This document shows, piece after piece, positions 11,401 through 21,960 of a stretch of 64,000 nt of DNA. The stretch is from Mikania micrantha (lineage: Eukaryota; Streptophyta; Magnoliopsida; Asterales; Asteraceae): assembly GCA_009363875.1 (NCBI GenBank), contig CM018690.1, positions 31,664,800 through 31,728,799 of the forward strand, given 5' to 3'. A program made the translations under genes and the position numbers. Numbering within the stretch: the first letter of the stretch is position 1; every line of letters begins with the position of its first letter. The notes beneath the pieces were generated by a model. The model ran no database searches, was not told the DNA's origin, and was given only the letters and a program-made list of their open reading frames with translations.

Positions 11401-12068
11401 GTCCTTCTTTGGACAACAAGCCAATCTCTTTAGTGATTAAGATCAACAAGGGTAAAAAGGTTGCAAGGAAACAACAATCAACAGACCCTAATCCTGAGAG
11501 ACAATCAAAGGCTGATGAGAGGAGAAAAGAGCATCCTAGTTCTAAGGATGCAGGCCCAGAGCCCATTGCAAGAACAGATGAAGCAGTGGGCTCCAATATG
11601 GAAGATCAGCAGGCCAGAGAACAGAGGAGTCAAGCTATTGCCCAAGATAAACCAAGAATGAGAAGAAGAAAGAGCATAGCTAGAATGAAAAAGAGAACTA
11701 CTGCCATCTCCTCTGACTCTGAGCCAGATTCTGAACCCTCAGAACCAATAGCCATACCAGAACCTCCAGAGCCTAAGGAACTTCCAAGAGACATTCACTC
11801 CTTAAAGCATGTTTATTCCTACATTCCTATAGTGAAGTGAAGCTTTGATGCACTTCATAAGATGTTCACACTCACTCAGATCAATGGAGGGATAAAGGTT
11901 TTGGATATTATGCAACTAATGGTGTTGGCTGAGCCCTTTGTATTTGATATGGAGAAACTCCCTCTTGAAAATCCAGATAATGGATCAGATTGGAGAATAG
12001 CCATCAAATGGGTGAAGTCCAGAGCCCAGGTTCTGAGAGGAGAGAGATTTATCAGGAGAATCCCATAG
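8496..12068 (+). pseudogene. Sirevirus third ORF (env-position ORF), left copy, broken
   Basis: A frame of about 1,190 codons lies between pol and the 3' LTR, the position of the env-like ORF of Sireviruses. Its N-terminal ~210 residues are a conserved domain (HHQQFWGSCSV, TICRHLQLSDAGGRVSF, GRVSYNYKYLIH, MYPKFLQHIF). From memory, homologues in Asteraceae are auto-annotated as synaptobrevin/longin-like. I see no longin or membrane signature to support that. Then come a Pro/Ser/Thr-rich region, a predicted coiled coil (about 10030-10160), two related acidic repeats (EEPIQEQQPISMEP type, 10420-10590), a basic stretch like a nuclear localisation signal (KKKKKGRP, about 10850), an Ala/Gln-rich helix and a conserved C-terminal block ending at 12068. 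Damage includes TAG at 8601 and frame breaks near 9440, 9864, 10785, 11225 and 11840. Confidence 0.75.
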
Positions 12069-12087
12069 AAGTTTTGGTAGCATCAGC

Positions 12088-12098
12088 CTAGGGGGGAC
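12088..12098 (+). other. Polypurine tract of the left Sirevirus
   Basis: CTAGGGGGGAC immediately before the 3' LTR at 12099. The complementary sequence (GTCTCCCCCTAG) flanks the 3' LTR of the right copy at 17767-17778. Confidence 0.8.
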
Positions 12099-12979
12099 TG
12101 TAAAGACTAATAAAGGTTGATGCTCACCAAACTTCAATTTTGTCTAAGTACCAGACTCTACAGAGACAAACAGCCTTCGGAAGGAAGGAGTTACACTTCG
12201 GAAGCAGCATTGCTTTCGAAGGGTAACTCACTCCTACTGAAGGCTGTACAATACAAAGCACCTCAGAAGGCCAACACTTAACAAAGATAAAGCTTCAGAG
12301 CTTCTGAAGACAACAAAGCTTCTGAAGATCAAAGTCTTCTGAAGATTCTCTTCTGCAACCTCCAAAGACAAAGACTTCCGAAGATAATCCTCTGACAAAG
12401 ACTGTAGCTGATTACTTTTATAGTACAAAAGGTGCTGACAACGGACATGCTGGTCTGAAAACAACAAAGATAACATACCGAGAGTCAGACACAACACCTT
12501 ACTTCTCCTCAGCTGCATTAAATGCAAAAGATCATCTGAAGCCTTGAAGATCAACAACATTAAATGTCTTTTGTATTTAGCGAGTCTTTTGAAAAGTCAA
12601 TGTCTATGTTTGTAATGATTGTAATTAAGTGTCTTAGCCTGTTAAGACACTTTACAAACTAGAATAAGCTTTACTTTATGTATTGTCTAGTATACCCAAC
12701 TTGTATTCCTACGAGTATACGGTTGTAGCCTTGGCTATATAACCTCTCATTGTAAACATGTATAAGTGTGCTTGTGAGCTTGCTTGTAACACTTGAATAG
12801 TTTGAGAGAAATATATCTTTGAGCTTGAAATTTGTTCTTGTGTTCTTATTGTTATTCAAAGATTATTTGTTTACCATTGAGTGTTTGAGAGATCCTTTTA
12901 ACAGATATTCTGCATCTGTTAGATTGTAAGAGAGAAATACTTGTGAAGTGTTGTTTGAGGTTAACAACCCGATCCAACA
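12099..12979 (+). repeat. 3' LTR of family A (Sirevirus)
   Basis: An 881-bp LTR running TGTAAAGAC...GATCCAACA, inverse-orientation homologue of the LTRs at 16873 and 31677. It contains a 76-bp imperfect hairpin (12171-12246), several CTTCNGAAG palindromes (12290-12385) and a TATA box (CTATATAA, about 12735-12742). Its promoter points towards the ZF-HD gene 1.4 kb downstream. The next bases, GATAA, match 4 of 5 with GATAG before 840. Confidence 0.9.
12171..12246 (+). other. Long imperfect hairpin in LTR A upstream region
   Basis: The two halves (CAGCCTTCGGAAGGAAGGAG... and ...CTCCTACTGAAGGCTG) pair over about 35 bp around a short loop. The same structure is present in the other two LTR-A copies (17619-17694 and 32367-32442), where substitutions leave it foldable. 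It includes the CTTCNGAAG motif. Confidence 0.75.
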
Positions 12980-13184
12980 GATAACCAAATTTTTAACATC
13001 AAAATAATCACCAGAAAAATAACCGAAATAACCGAATCCGAACCAGAACCGAACTTTATAACCGAAATAACCGAAACCGGCGCTCGGTTACGGTTTCGGT
13101 TTCAAAAAGTCTAATAACCGAACTGCCGGTTTCGGTTTCGGTAGAACCTAATAACTGAACTGAACCGACATTTGCACACCTCTA
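12980..13184. mobile_element. hAT-like element, right part
   Basis: Repeated AACCGAAATAACCGAA and CGGTTTCGGTTTC motifs end in TTTGCACACCTCTA, the complement of a TAGAGGTGTGCAAA hAT-like end. Its left part may be at about 590-839, separated by insertion of the copia composite. Confidence 0.5.
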
Positions 13185-13430
13185 ACTATAAGCTAACTTG
13201 TTTGCTATGTGATCTCATTAATGAACATATAAAACTAATCACTAATCAAATCTACATACGTATGTTACATTTGTTCACATACTTCCTACTTTGGAATCTT
13301 TGTAAAGATCATGTAGTTAGTATCATATACTCAATGTCAACAAGATAAGAGAAGGATAACTAACCAAATGGTTGAGTACTTGAACAATTAAAGCTACCAA
13401 CGATTGTAGATTTCATATTTAAATTAGGGC
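13185..13430. other. Intergenic, nothing recognised
   Basis: AT-rich sequence without a gene or clear repeat. Confidence 0.5.
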
Positions 13431-13433
13431 GCT

Positions 13434-13741
13434 ATACATGAAATGCTGACTTTTTGACTATGAGCTATAGCACATGAGTCTTTGACTTTTTGACCAGCAT
13501 CTATAGCGACCAGATGTCGTCGCTATATATAATTTCCAAAAAAAATTGTTTTTTTAATTAACGAAAAGAATAAAAAATAAATCAAAAATAAAAAGGTGTC
13601 AGAAGGCTATAGCGACGACATTTCGTCGTTACTGGTTACATAATTGCGACGACTGGAATAGCAACAATTTGTCTTAGCGATGGTTTTTGGGCTCTAATGC
13701 GACGACATATGTCATCGCTATAGATGAAATTCATTGTAGTG
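13434..13741. mobile_element. CACTA-like terminal fragment
   Basis: Repeated subterminal motifs of the type CTATAGCGACGACAT in both orientations run up to TTCATTGTAGTG. Read on the minus strand this is a CACTACAATGAA terminus. The opposite end is not obvious, so this is a fragment or a small non-autonomous copy. Confidence 0.55.
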
Positions 13742-14334
13742 TTTATGTACTAGCTAGGATGGATATATATACTTAATAATTAAAATTATATATATATAAA
13801 AATAAATAAATAAACCCATTAACCCTACACTATGATCGAGCCAAGTTAACCCACACCCTTAGGATTTTTTCTAAAATTTAAAGAAAACAAAACGAGAAAA
13901 AATCTAAATTCAAGTGTCATGTTATGTCATCTCTTGGTCTTGGGCTGTTTCCCACTATTTCTCTCTCATTGCTCTCCTCATCTTTACTTTTTAGCTTCAT
14001 TTCAGGCAACCAAGCTGTCTCTTGTTGGAACCTCTGAAACACACACTGTGTAGATCCTCTAAACCCTAATTCTTCATTCACAAATTAAGCATATATATAT
14101 GGTGAATTAATATATATATGCTTTCATCTCTTCCATTATTTGATTAACTATATATCATGCTACTTCTTCTCAGGTATATATTCTTTAATTGTTATTATTA
14201 TAATTAAGTTCCCTAAACAGACACTAATTAATTATTTTTTTGTTAATTTGTTGAGTTTTATTTTGGTAATTATTAATTAATTAATTTATGACGCATGTTA
14301 ATTAGGGTTTAATGATCAAGAAACATCAAAGGCG
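13742..14334 (+). promoter_or_regulatory. Promoter and 5' leader region of the ZF-HD gene
   Basis: AT-rich upstream region. A possible 5' UTR intron runs 14174-14305 (CTCAG|GTATAT ... TTAATTAG|GGTTT), close to the start codon. Its use is uncertain and no clear TATA box stands out. Confidence 0.35.
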
Positions 14335-14338
14335 ATGA
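14312..14338 (+). other. 8-codon upstream ORF overlapping the ZF-HD start
   Basis: ATG at 14312 opens an eight-codon frame whose TGA (14336-14338) overlaps the main ATG (14335) as ATGA. Such an arrangement could allow reinitiation. If transcription or splicing starts differently it may be absent from the mRNA. Confidence 0.5.
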
Positions 14339-16000
14339 GTGGCACGGAAAAAGAGAGAACAACGCAGGCTTCTTCACTCACATACAATAACCAACACTTG
14401 ATTCGTGAGTCTTTCTCCGAGCCCATGGAGCTTGGGTCTGATCCAGATCGGTTTGGCGGATCTGGAGCGTCGGTTACACCCATTTCGGTCGGATCTAGGC
14501 TCTTAAAGTCACCAACTCCGGCGGCAAGGTACCGGGAGTGCTTGAAAAACCATGCCGCTAGCATAGGCCGGACTACAACCGATGGTTGCGGTGAGTTCAT
14601 GCCTTCAGTCAACGACGGAACCCTTGAAGCTTTCAAATGTGCAGCTTGTGGTTGTCACCGGAACTTCCATCGCAAAGAAACCGCCACCGCCGGAAACTTT
14701 CTCCAGCTCCCTCCTCCGTTAACCTCCCCTTCACCGTCGTTCAACCACCACCTGCCCAGCTGGGCATCCTCCTTCAACGCTCCTGCAGGTGTTTCTACAA
14801 GTAAAGTAACCGGAATTTTTCCTAAAAAATTTGAAAAAAAATAATAATTTTGTTTTGGAATTTGCCATGTTTTTTCGAATCATTTTCTTAGCAAACCATT
14901 GAAATTATAGTTTGCTAAATAAACAATCACATTGTTAAAAAAAATCATCAAGATTTTATAGACATTTTTTTAAACTAACACCTATACATATATATATTTT
15001 CTAATAAAATCACTCCTCATATATATTTATATATATTATACATTTTAAATAAAATAAAATTGATTATTAACAATGTATTTCGTATGCATTTATACAAACT
15101 TAATCATACGAGTGTCTTAGTGTTAAATTATACCATTAATCATAGAGCCATAGAGGTAGAAACTATATAATTTACCACTAAAACACTGCTATAATTAAGT
15201 TTGTATAAATGCATACAAAATACATTGTTAATATACTATTTCATTTTATTTAATATGTATGATCTATAAAACTAAACTCATCCAAGTATTTAATTTTATT
15301 ATTAACTAAGATTACCAGAAATGTTATTCATTTCTATATTATTTCCCACATGCAATGAATCTTAATTACATATAACAAGCCAAACATCTAAACAAACTAT
15401 TTTTGAGTTAACGTATGAAAGTACTTTTTACTACATTTAACATATATAAAACTTGATATACACATACATGTAAATGATTAATTAAAACGGTCTTCGAGTC
15501 ATACAAAAAGATGCATGCTTGGTTGCTTATGGATAAATACATCATTATTAGCATCGTACTCGGTATATATTATTATTAGCAAAGTTAAGATTATTGTATT
15601 TTATTTTATGATATAATAATTTTTGGTGTAAGTTGTAACATTAGTTAATTTTCTAGATCCAACACTGAATTTCTCCCCGGTACCGAAAATTGCGGTTGGT
15701 GGAAGTGGTGGTGCCACCGATTCTTCAAGTGAGGAGCTGCATTTCGCGGTGGGTGGTGCACCGTATGGGGTGGCAAGAAAGAGGTTTAGATCGAAATTTA
15801 GTGAAGATCAGAAGGAGAAAATGCTTGAATTTTCAGAAAGAGTAGGGTGGAGGATACCCAGAGAAGATGATCCAGAGGTTCAAAGATTTTGTGAAGTGGT
15901 AGGAGTTAAACGACAAGTTCTTAAGGTCTGGATGCATAACAACAAAGCCATTTCTGCTGGGAAGAAACATGTTCAAGATTCCAATGAAACCATTGAATGA
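14335..16000 (+). CDS. Zinc-finger homeodomain (ZF-HD) transcription factor, two exons
   Basis: A plant-specific nuclear DNA-binding regulator. Exon 1 (14335-14788) carries the ZF-HD dimerisation zinc finger at residues ~64-114 (RYRECLKNHAA, DGCGEFMP, FKCAACGCHRNFHR). Exon 2 (15657-16000) carries the homeodomain at ~191-251 (KRFRSKFSEDQKEKM, RVGWRIP, VLKVWMHNNK). The intron of 868 bp has a TTTTCTAG acceptor. The donor is ambiguous: CAG|GTGTTT at 14788 or CAA|GTAAAG at 14800, both in phase, giving 265 or 269 residues. The start is the first in-frame ATG. Both domains are complete with all Cys/His ligands, so the gene looks functional. Which ZHD subgroup it belongs to cannot be told here. It lies between the 3' LTRs of two facing Sireviruses. 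Confidence 0.93.
15041..15258. mobile_element. Foldback MITE inside the ZF-HD intron
   Basis: Two arms of about 100 bp (ATTAACAATGTATTTCGTATG... and its near-perfect inverse ending ...TACATTGTTAAT) form a hairpin of about 218 bp centred near 15150. There is no coding capacity. Such hairpins can be small-RNA sources. That is not shown. Confidence 0.7.
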
Positions 16001-16867
16001 TTGCACCGTACAATCCAAGTTATGCAGTAGAATGTTGTCATGTTCATTAATGTGTTCTTATTCTTGTTTTTTTTTTTTTCATCTTCGTTTGATAAATTGT
16101 TTGGGGAGTTTAATTTGAATATTGCTAAGAATATTTGTTTGATTAATTACATTATTCAAGAGGTAATTTAATTCCTTATTCGAGAATATATATGTTACAA
16201 GTATTTATCAAATGTATGATAAATGTATTTTTAGTCATGCATGAGAAATTAATTATAAACCCATAAATAAGATTAAATTGTATGTTATAAAAAATATAAA
16301 ATTAATTAAATAACAGCATATTTATATATTATTGTGCATGAATTAAAACATGCATATATTAAGCCCCTTGCCCATTATTTCCAAACCTTGTTAATCACGT
16401 ACAAAGCATAATTGGAAGTTCGTTATATGATTATACGCATGAAATTAATTATCATATGTGTTTTCTGGTTATTCAAAGCTGATGACTTATTTTGACAGGT
16501 GTTATACAATTTATATGTACTTTAGTTTATTTTTTGTTCAACTTTGATGAATTAAAAGATAATTGTGCTTCACTTTAGTCATTTGGTAATCTAACACGAC
16601 TAGCATTTCAACTCAAACAAGCAAAATAATAATATCTTTAATTGCACATGTGTTTTCATGTGTACATAGGACAAATGAAAAGACATTTGGCCATATTATG
16701 TAACTTTTTTTACCTTTTTATTTGGTAAGTAGCTAGAGATCAACAAATGAGGGGCAAAAGTTAAAACACTATGATCTTGTATGTGTGTTTTATTTTCTCT
16801 TGTAGATAAATAGAAGGAAGTAAAAGATGAATAAATAATTGTGGTATGGAGTTTCTTTAAGATATAA
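16001..16867. other. 3' flank of the ZF-HD gene and intergenic DNA
   Basis: The first ~150 bp are the likely 3' UTR. The rest is AT-rich with no gene or clear element up to the Sirevirus target duplication. Confidence 0.5.
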
Positions 16868-16872
16868 AGGAG

Positions 16873-17766
16873 TGTTGGATCGGGTTGTTAACTCTAAACA
16901 ACACTTTGCAAATATTTCTATCTTTCAATCTAACAGATGCGGAAGTTCTGTTAGAAGGATCTCACAAACACTCAAAGGCAAACAAATAATCTTTGAACAG
17001 AAGATAAGAACACAAGAACAAATTTCAAGCTCAAAGATATATTTCTCTCAAAGCATTACAAATGTTACAACAAGCAAGCACGCCTAAATGGGTTTACAAT
17101 GAGAGGTTATATAGCCAAGGCTACAACCGTATACTCGTAGGAATACAAGTTGGGTATACTAGACAATACATAAAGTAAAGCTTATTCTAGTATCTAAAAT
17201 GTCTTAACAGGCTAATACACTTAATTACAATCATTACAAATATAGACATTGACTTTACAAAAGACTAGCTTTACAAAAGACTAGCTAAATACAAAAGACA
17301 TTTAATGTTCTTGATCTTCAAGGCTTCAGATGATCTTTTACATTTAATGCAGCTGAGTAGAAGTAAGGTGTTGTGTCTGACTCTCGGTATGTTATCTTTG
17401 TTGTAGTCAGACCAGCATGTCTGTTGTCAGCACCTTTTGTACCATAAAAGGTAATCAGCTACAGTCTTTGTCAGAGTGTACTCTTCGGAAGTCTTTGTCT
17501 TTGGAAGATGCTGAGGAGAATCTTCGGAAGCCTTTGTTCTTCAGAAGATTTCTGTCTTCGGAAGCTCTGAAGCTTTAAATCCTTTAAGTATTTTCCTTCT
17601 GCAGTGGTTTGTCTTGTACAGCCTTCGGTAGGAGTCAGTTACCTTTCGGAAGCAATGTTGCTTCCGAAGAGTAACTCCTTCCTTCCGAAGGTTGTTTGTC
17701 TCTGTAGAGTCTGATACTTAGACAAAATAGAAGTTTGGTGAGCATCAGCCTTTATTAGTTTTTACA
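16873..17766 (-). repeat. 3' LTR of family A, right Sirevirus
   Basis: On the plus strand it runs TGTTGGATCGG...CTTTACA-like ends (TTTTTACA). It holds a 16-bp tandem duplication (TTTACAAAAGACTAGC, about 17265-17290) and a ~40-bp segment (about 17495-17535) missing from the other LTR. The long hairpin lies at 17619-17694, and several CTTCNGAAG motifs are present. Confidence 0.92.
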
Positions 17767-17798
17767 GTCTCCCCCTAGGCTGATGCTACCAAAACTTC

Positions 17799-20700
17799 CT
17801 ATACAATTCTCCTTGTCACCCTCTCTCCCCTCAAAACTTGTGCTCTAGCCTTCACCCATTTGATGGTTATTCTCCCATCTGTTCCATTGTCAGGATTATC
17901 AAGAGGGAGTTTCTCAAGATCAAATACAAATGGTGGAGCCAACACCATCAGTTTCATTATATCCAGAACCTTTATTCCTCTATTGACTTTAGTGAGTGTG
18001 AACATCTTCAGTTGTGCATTAAAGCTCCACTTCACTATCTGAATGTATGAATGTGTATGCATTAAGGAGCGAATATCCTTTGGATGTTCCTTAGGCTCTG
18101 ATTGTTCTGGTGTGCCTTTGGTTCTGAGGGATCTGAATCAGGCTCAGAATCAGAGGAGATGTTAGTAGTTCTCTTTCTTCTCCTAGCCATGGTCTTTCTT
18201 CTTGTCATTCTTGGTTTGGTTGTGACCATGGCTTGACTCCTCTGTTCTCTGGCCTGTTGGTCTTCTTCATTGGAGCCCACTGCTGCATCTGTTCTTGCAG
18301 TGGGCTTTGGGCCTGCATCCTTAGATCTAGGATGCTTTGTCCTCCTCTCATCTGCCTTTGATTGTTTCTCAGGATTAAGGGTCTTTTGATTTATCTTTCT
18401 TCGCAGCCTTTTTACCTTTGTTGATCTTAATCACTAAGGAGATTGGCATGTTGTCCATAGAAGGGCAAGATGGAGGAGAGACTGATTCTTCCTTAGGGTT
18501 TAGGGTGAACATGTTAGGGAACATTGCCTTTGTAGCCTCCCCACACATGACTTCTTCACCCTCTCTGATTCCTGAACCAGAGAGGGGTATTTCAATTCTA
18601 ACTCCTCCCCCTGACCCTAAGCCTAAGTTTAGGCTTGTCCTTTGAGCTTGTATCTGCTCCATAGAAGGTAACTCACCTTTGGCAATCTTGGCCTTGATGT
18701 CCCTGACATGCATGTCCATGGTTGAGCTCTTCATAGGGCCTAGCTGCCGAGCGTGGAAGCCATACTGTAGGAGGATGGCCTTTATTTTGTCTCTGTAAGT
18801 TGTCTCCTTTTGTTTCTTTGTAAGTGTAACCATGGCTTTGGATGCAGCAGCTGCCTGTTCTTGCTGCTGCACCCTGTCCAGCTCGGCAGCCATTTCAGGT
18901 ACCAACCAGAGTAAGACTTCATCTATATCATACCCCTTCTCCTAGAAAAGAGCAGAAAGTCTGATTAGCTCATCATCCAGGGAAGTGTCTGGTCGGCCCT
19001 TCTTCTTTTTGGGAATCCTCTCCTCTAGTTTTGCTTCCTCCTCTGGGGTTAATTTCCTTTTTCCTTTGTCCATTAATTTTGCCCCAGAGGAGATGGATCC
19101 TATAGCCTCACCAGCTGGTTCATCGGCAAATAGCTCCTCTGTGGAGGAATCATCAAGAATGACTGGGCCTTCGGAAGCAGCTGCAGCTTCGGAGTTAACC
19201 TTAGCATTCACTGCCTCCTCCAGTTGACCAACCAACTTGGGTGATTCCTTAGCAGCATCCACAGAGTGCTCAGGAGTGGAGGAGAGGTCTTCAGCAGCCT
19301 TTGTCCCAGAAGGGGACACAGGTTCCATGGAAATAGGTTGTTGTTCTTGCGTGGGTTCCTTCATGGCAACCTGAGCTGCAGTCTCAAAAGGAGACTTAGT
19401 CCCAGAAGGGGACTATTGAGTCCCAACAGGGGACTGAGGCTCCATAGAGAGATCTGTTGTGAGCTCTTGCTCAATCTCTATGGCAGCCTCACCATTGGCA
19501 GAAGAAGAGGAAGAGGAAGTAGTAGAGTGATGAAAGTAAGTGCTCAAGAATTCATCCCATTCATTAGTCAAGGTGACTATGGATGGGTTGACATCTTGTG
19601 CAACTTCCTCTTCTCTTGCTTCTGATCATGACCCTACAGATGGTACCTTCTCCCCCTTTTTGGTAGCATCAAGGGATATAAAGGTAGTGGTACTAGGATC
19701 AGGACAAAAGGGAACACAAACAATGGGTGGTCTGCTCCTGAGGTCTAGGATAGTAGCCTCTTTGGCCTGGACCTCAAGCCGCAGGGTAGTAACCTCAGCT
19801 TCCAGGAGAGCTACCCTGGCTTGGAGAGTAGAAATGGTGGCCGTCAATTCCTTAGTTGTGGTGCCCTCATCCACTTAAGTGGAATCATTGGGCGATGGAG
19901 TCCTGAGCCTTGCTCCCGCACCTCCACCACCAGATGTGGTTTCTTGGCACCCTGGATTCCCCTCATTGAGGAGGGCTTCAAAGAAGGCCTCCCTAGTGTG
20001 GGTTGCCACAGTTGAGGTCCTATTGTTGTTACCATTGTCTTAATGATCCTGAGAGGGATCAACAGTAGTGACAGCCTCAACTGTATTGACCCCTTCTGAA
20101 CTCCTGGGGTCAACCTCTGAAGTGGTAGGCTCTGGGTCAGGGAACCTTGCTTGTAACTGTGTCACCACTCTCATAAGTGTTTGTGTAGTAGGAGAGTGAA
20201 AGGATGGGTGGGGGGCATTCCTGGGTGATATGATCCTGGAGACTTGGGAGACAGTCTCTGATCTAGTGGAGCTGCTTCAAAAGAAACAGACTCAAGCATT
20301 TGGGTATCCCTTTGGGTATTCTTGGGTATGTATGGTGACATACTCTGAGGGCTTTCAGGCAGGTTGAGGGCAGCCACAGGTTCCAGAGGAAAAACCTGTG
20401 GAGTAACTACAGGTGTGGCCTTCACCTTAGGTGGAACAGTGCCCTTGACAGTTCTTTTCACCTTTTTCTTAATGGGTTCGGAAGAAGGGGCCTGAACAGC
20501 TGTAGATAACCGTTCAGGGGTTCGGCGGCGTTTGTATGTGATTTTGATGGGATGGGGAACAGTTCTGGAAAGTGTGGGTTCAGCGTCTGTGGGTGCAACA
20601 GAGCTTTCACCATCTGGAGTAGGTAACTCCATAGAGTGAAGAAGAGGAGTGAAGTTCCTAGAGAATTGGGCACTCTTCTTCTTCAACTGAACAAAAACTT

Positions 20701-21370
20701 TTGAAGAGACCAAGGGAACTTTATATGTATTCCCAGTTAGTGAGAGGACAAAACCCAAATCACTACCAAAGATATGCTGCAAAAACCTGGGATACATACA
20801 AAATTTCTTTGAAGACGAGATATTGTCTACCAAATTATTGAAAATAAAAGCAGAAAAGTTAAAGAGTTGGTTGGAGACCAAGCCATGAATAGCCGAAGCT
20901 AAGTCAGATGGAACTTGATCCCAACCACCTGTCTTATTAGATAGACAATGCAAAAAGGCATGTATGAGATACTTGTAATTATAGGACACTCTACCCTTCA
21001 AATAAGTTGTTGTAGGGAGAGGACCTTCGTATCCCATAGACCTAAAGGTCGATGCTACCTCATCCTTTGTGAATGAGACCCTTCCCCCGGCATCACTGAG
21101 TTGAAGATGCCGACAGATGGTCTCCGCAATGATAGAGATAGGATGAGCATCAATGGTGGCATGCAAGATCCTACCATTGGGAGTTGAAGAAACGGAACAT
21201 GAACCCCAAAATTGCTGGTGATGCGACTCATACACCAGGGGTTGAATGGTAAGAGAGAACAAATACATACTCCTTCGAAGGAAAGAGATGATCAGAGCAA
21301 AATCAGCGTCATTATCTGCTGATAACTCCGCAAGAAGATTGTGAGTAGGAGTGAATGCAAGAAGAGCCAT
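17799..21370 (-). pseudogene. Sirevirus third ORF, right copy, broken
   Basis: ATG at 21370 opens an uninterrupted frame of 399 codons to 20171, covering the whole conserved N-terminal domain (FWGSCSVSSTPNGR, TICRHLQLSDAGGRVSF, YKYLIHAFLHCLSNKTGGW, MYPRFLQHIFGSDLGF) and the start of the Ser/Pro-rich region. Later parts are scattered over frames: coiled coil (about 19626-19874), acidic repeats and basic KKKKGRP stretch (18942-19364), Ala/Gln-rich helix (18375-18905) and the C-terminal block ending at 17799. It matches the left copy throughout in order and length, which shows this was one protein of about 1,190 residues. Function unknown. Nuclear-localisation-like and coiled-coil segments do not suggest a membrane envelope protein. 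Confidence 0.78.
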
Positions 21371-21460
21371 GGTGATCGAAGAATTTTAGGTTTAGTTTGG
21401 AGAGGAAAAGGGATAATCGATTTGAAAAGAAACGTTGAGAGAAGATGGACGAGCGGGAGA

Positions 21461-21470
21461 CCTTTTTATA
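21461..21470 (-). promoter_or_regulatory. Candidate internal TATA box for the third ORF, right copy
   Basis: TATAAAAAGG on the minus strand, 91-100 bp before the ATG at 21370, with a pyrimidine-rich leader between. The same arrangement is at 8397-8405 in the left copy. Confidence 0.6.
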
Positions 21471-21489
21471 CCTTCGGATGTCAGCATTT

Positions 21490-21960
21490 AATATAGAGGC
21501 ACATTAAATTTTGAGATCCGGATGTAAGAAAAAGGTCTTCCGAGAACAGCTGTTTTAAAGTTCAAAATTTGCTAAGTACAAAGTTTCTTCCGAAGGGATT
21601 ATTCATCGGAAGTAGTTCATAGGACCAAAAATGTTCTTCGGAAGATACTTACTTCCGAAGTATATATAAATATATTATCGGAAGTGTATTTCTGAAGGTT
21701 TAGATAAATTTATCAGAAGAATTGTTCTTCAGAAGACATCTTCTTCTGAAGAGTAAGTTCAGAAGATTGAGCTTCCCAAGGTATAATGTATCGGAAGGAT
21801 AATACTTCAGAAGAGAATTTTTTTTCTGAAGTGTGACTTCTTCCGACATAAAAAGGAAGAATGCTTCCGAAGACTTAAACTATCTTCTGAAGAGTAATTA
21901 CTCATCAGAAGATAATCTAAGTTTTTCTTCTGAAGAATTGTTCATTTCTTATAAGTTCAT
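21490..21960 (-). repeat. Palindrome-rich linker, right copy
   Basis: Between the pol stop and the TATA box lies a cluster of CTTCNGAAG palindromes and decayed forms (for example near 21640, 21653, 21728, 21745, 21868, 21938). Positions broadly match the left copy. No coding frame is shared between copies here. Confidence 0.78.
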
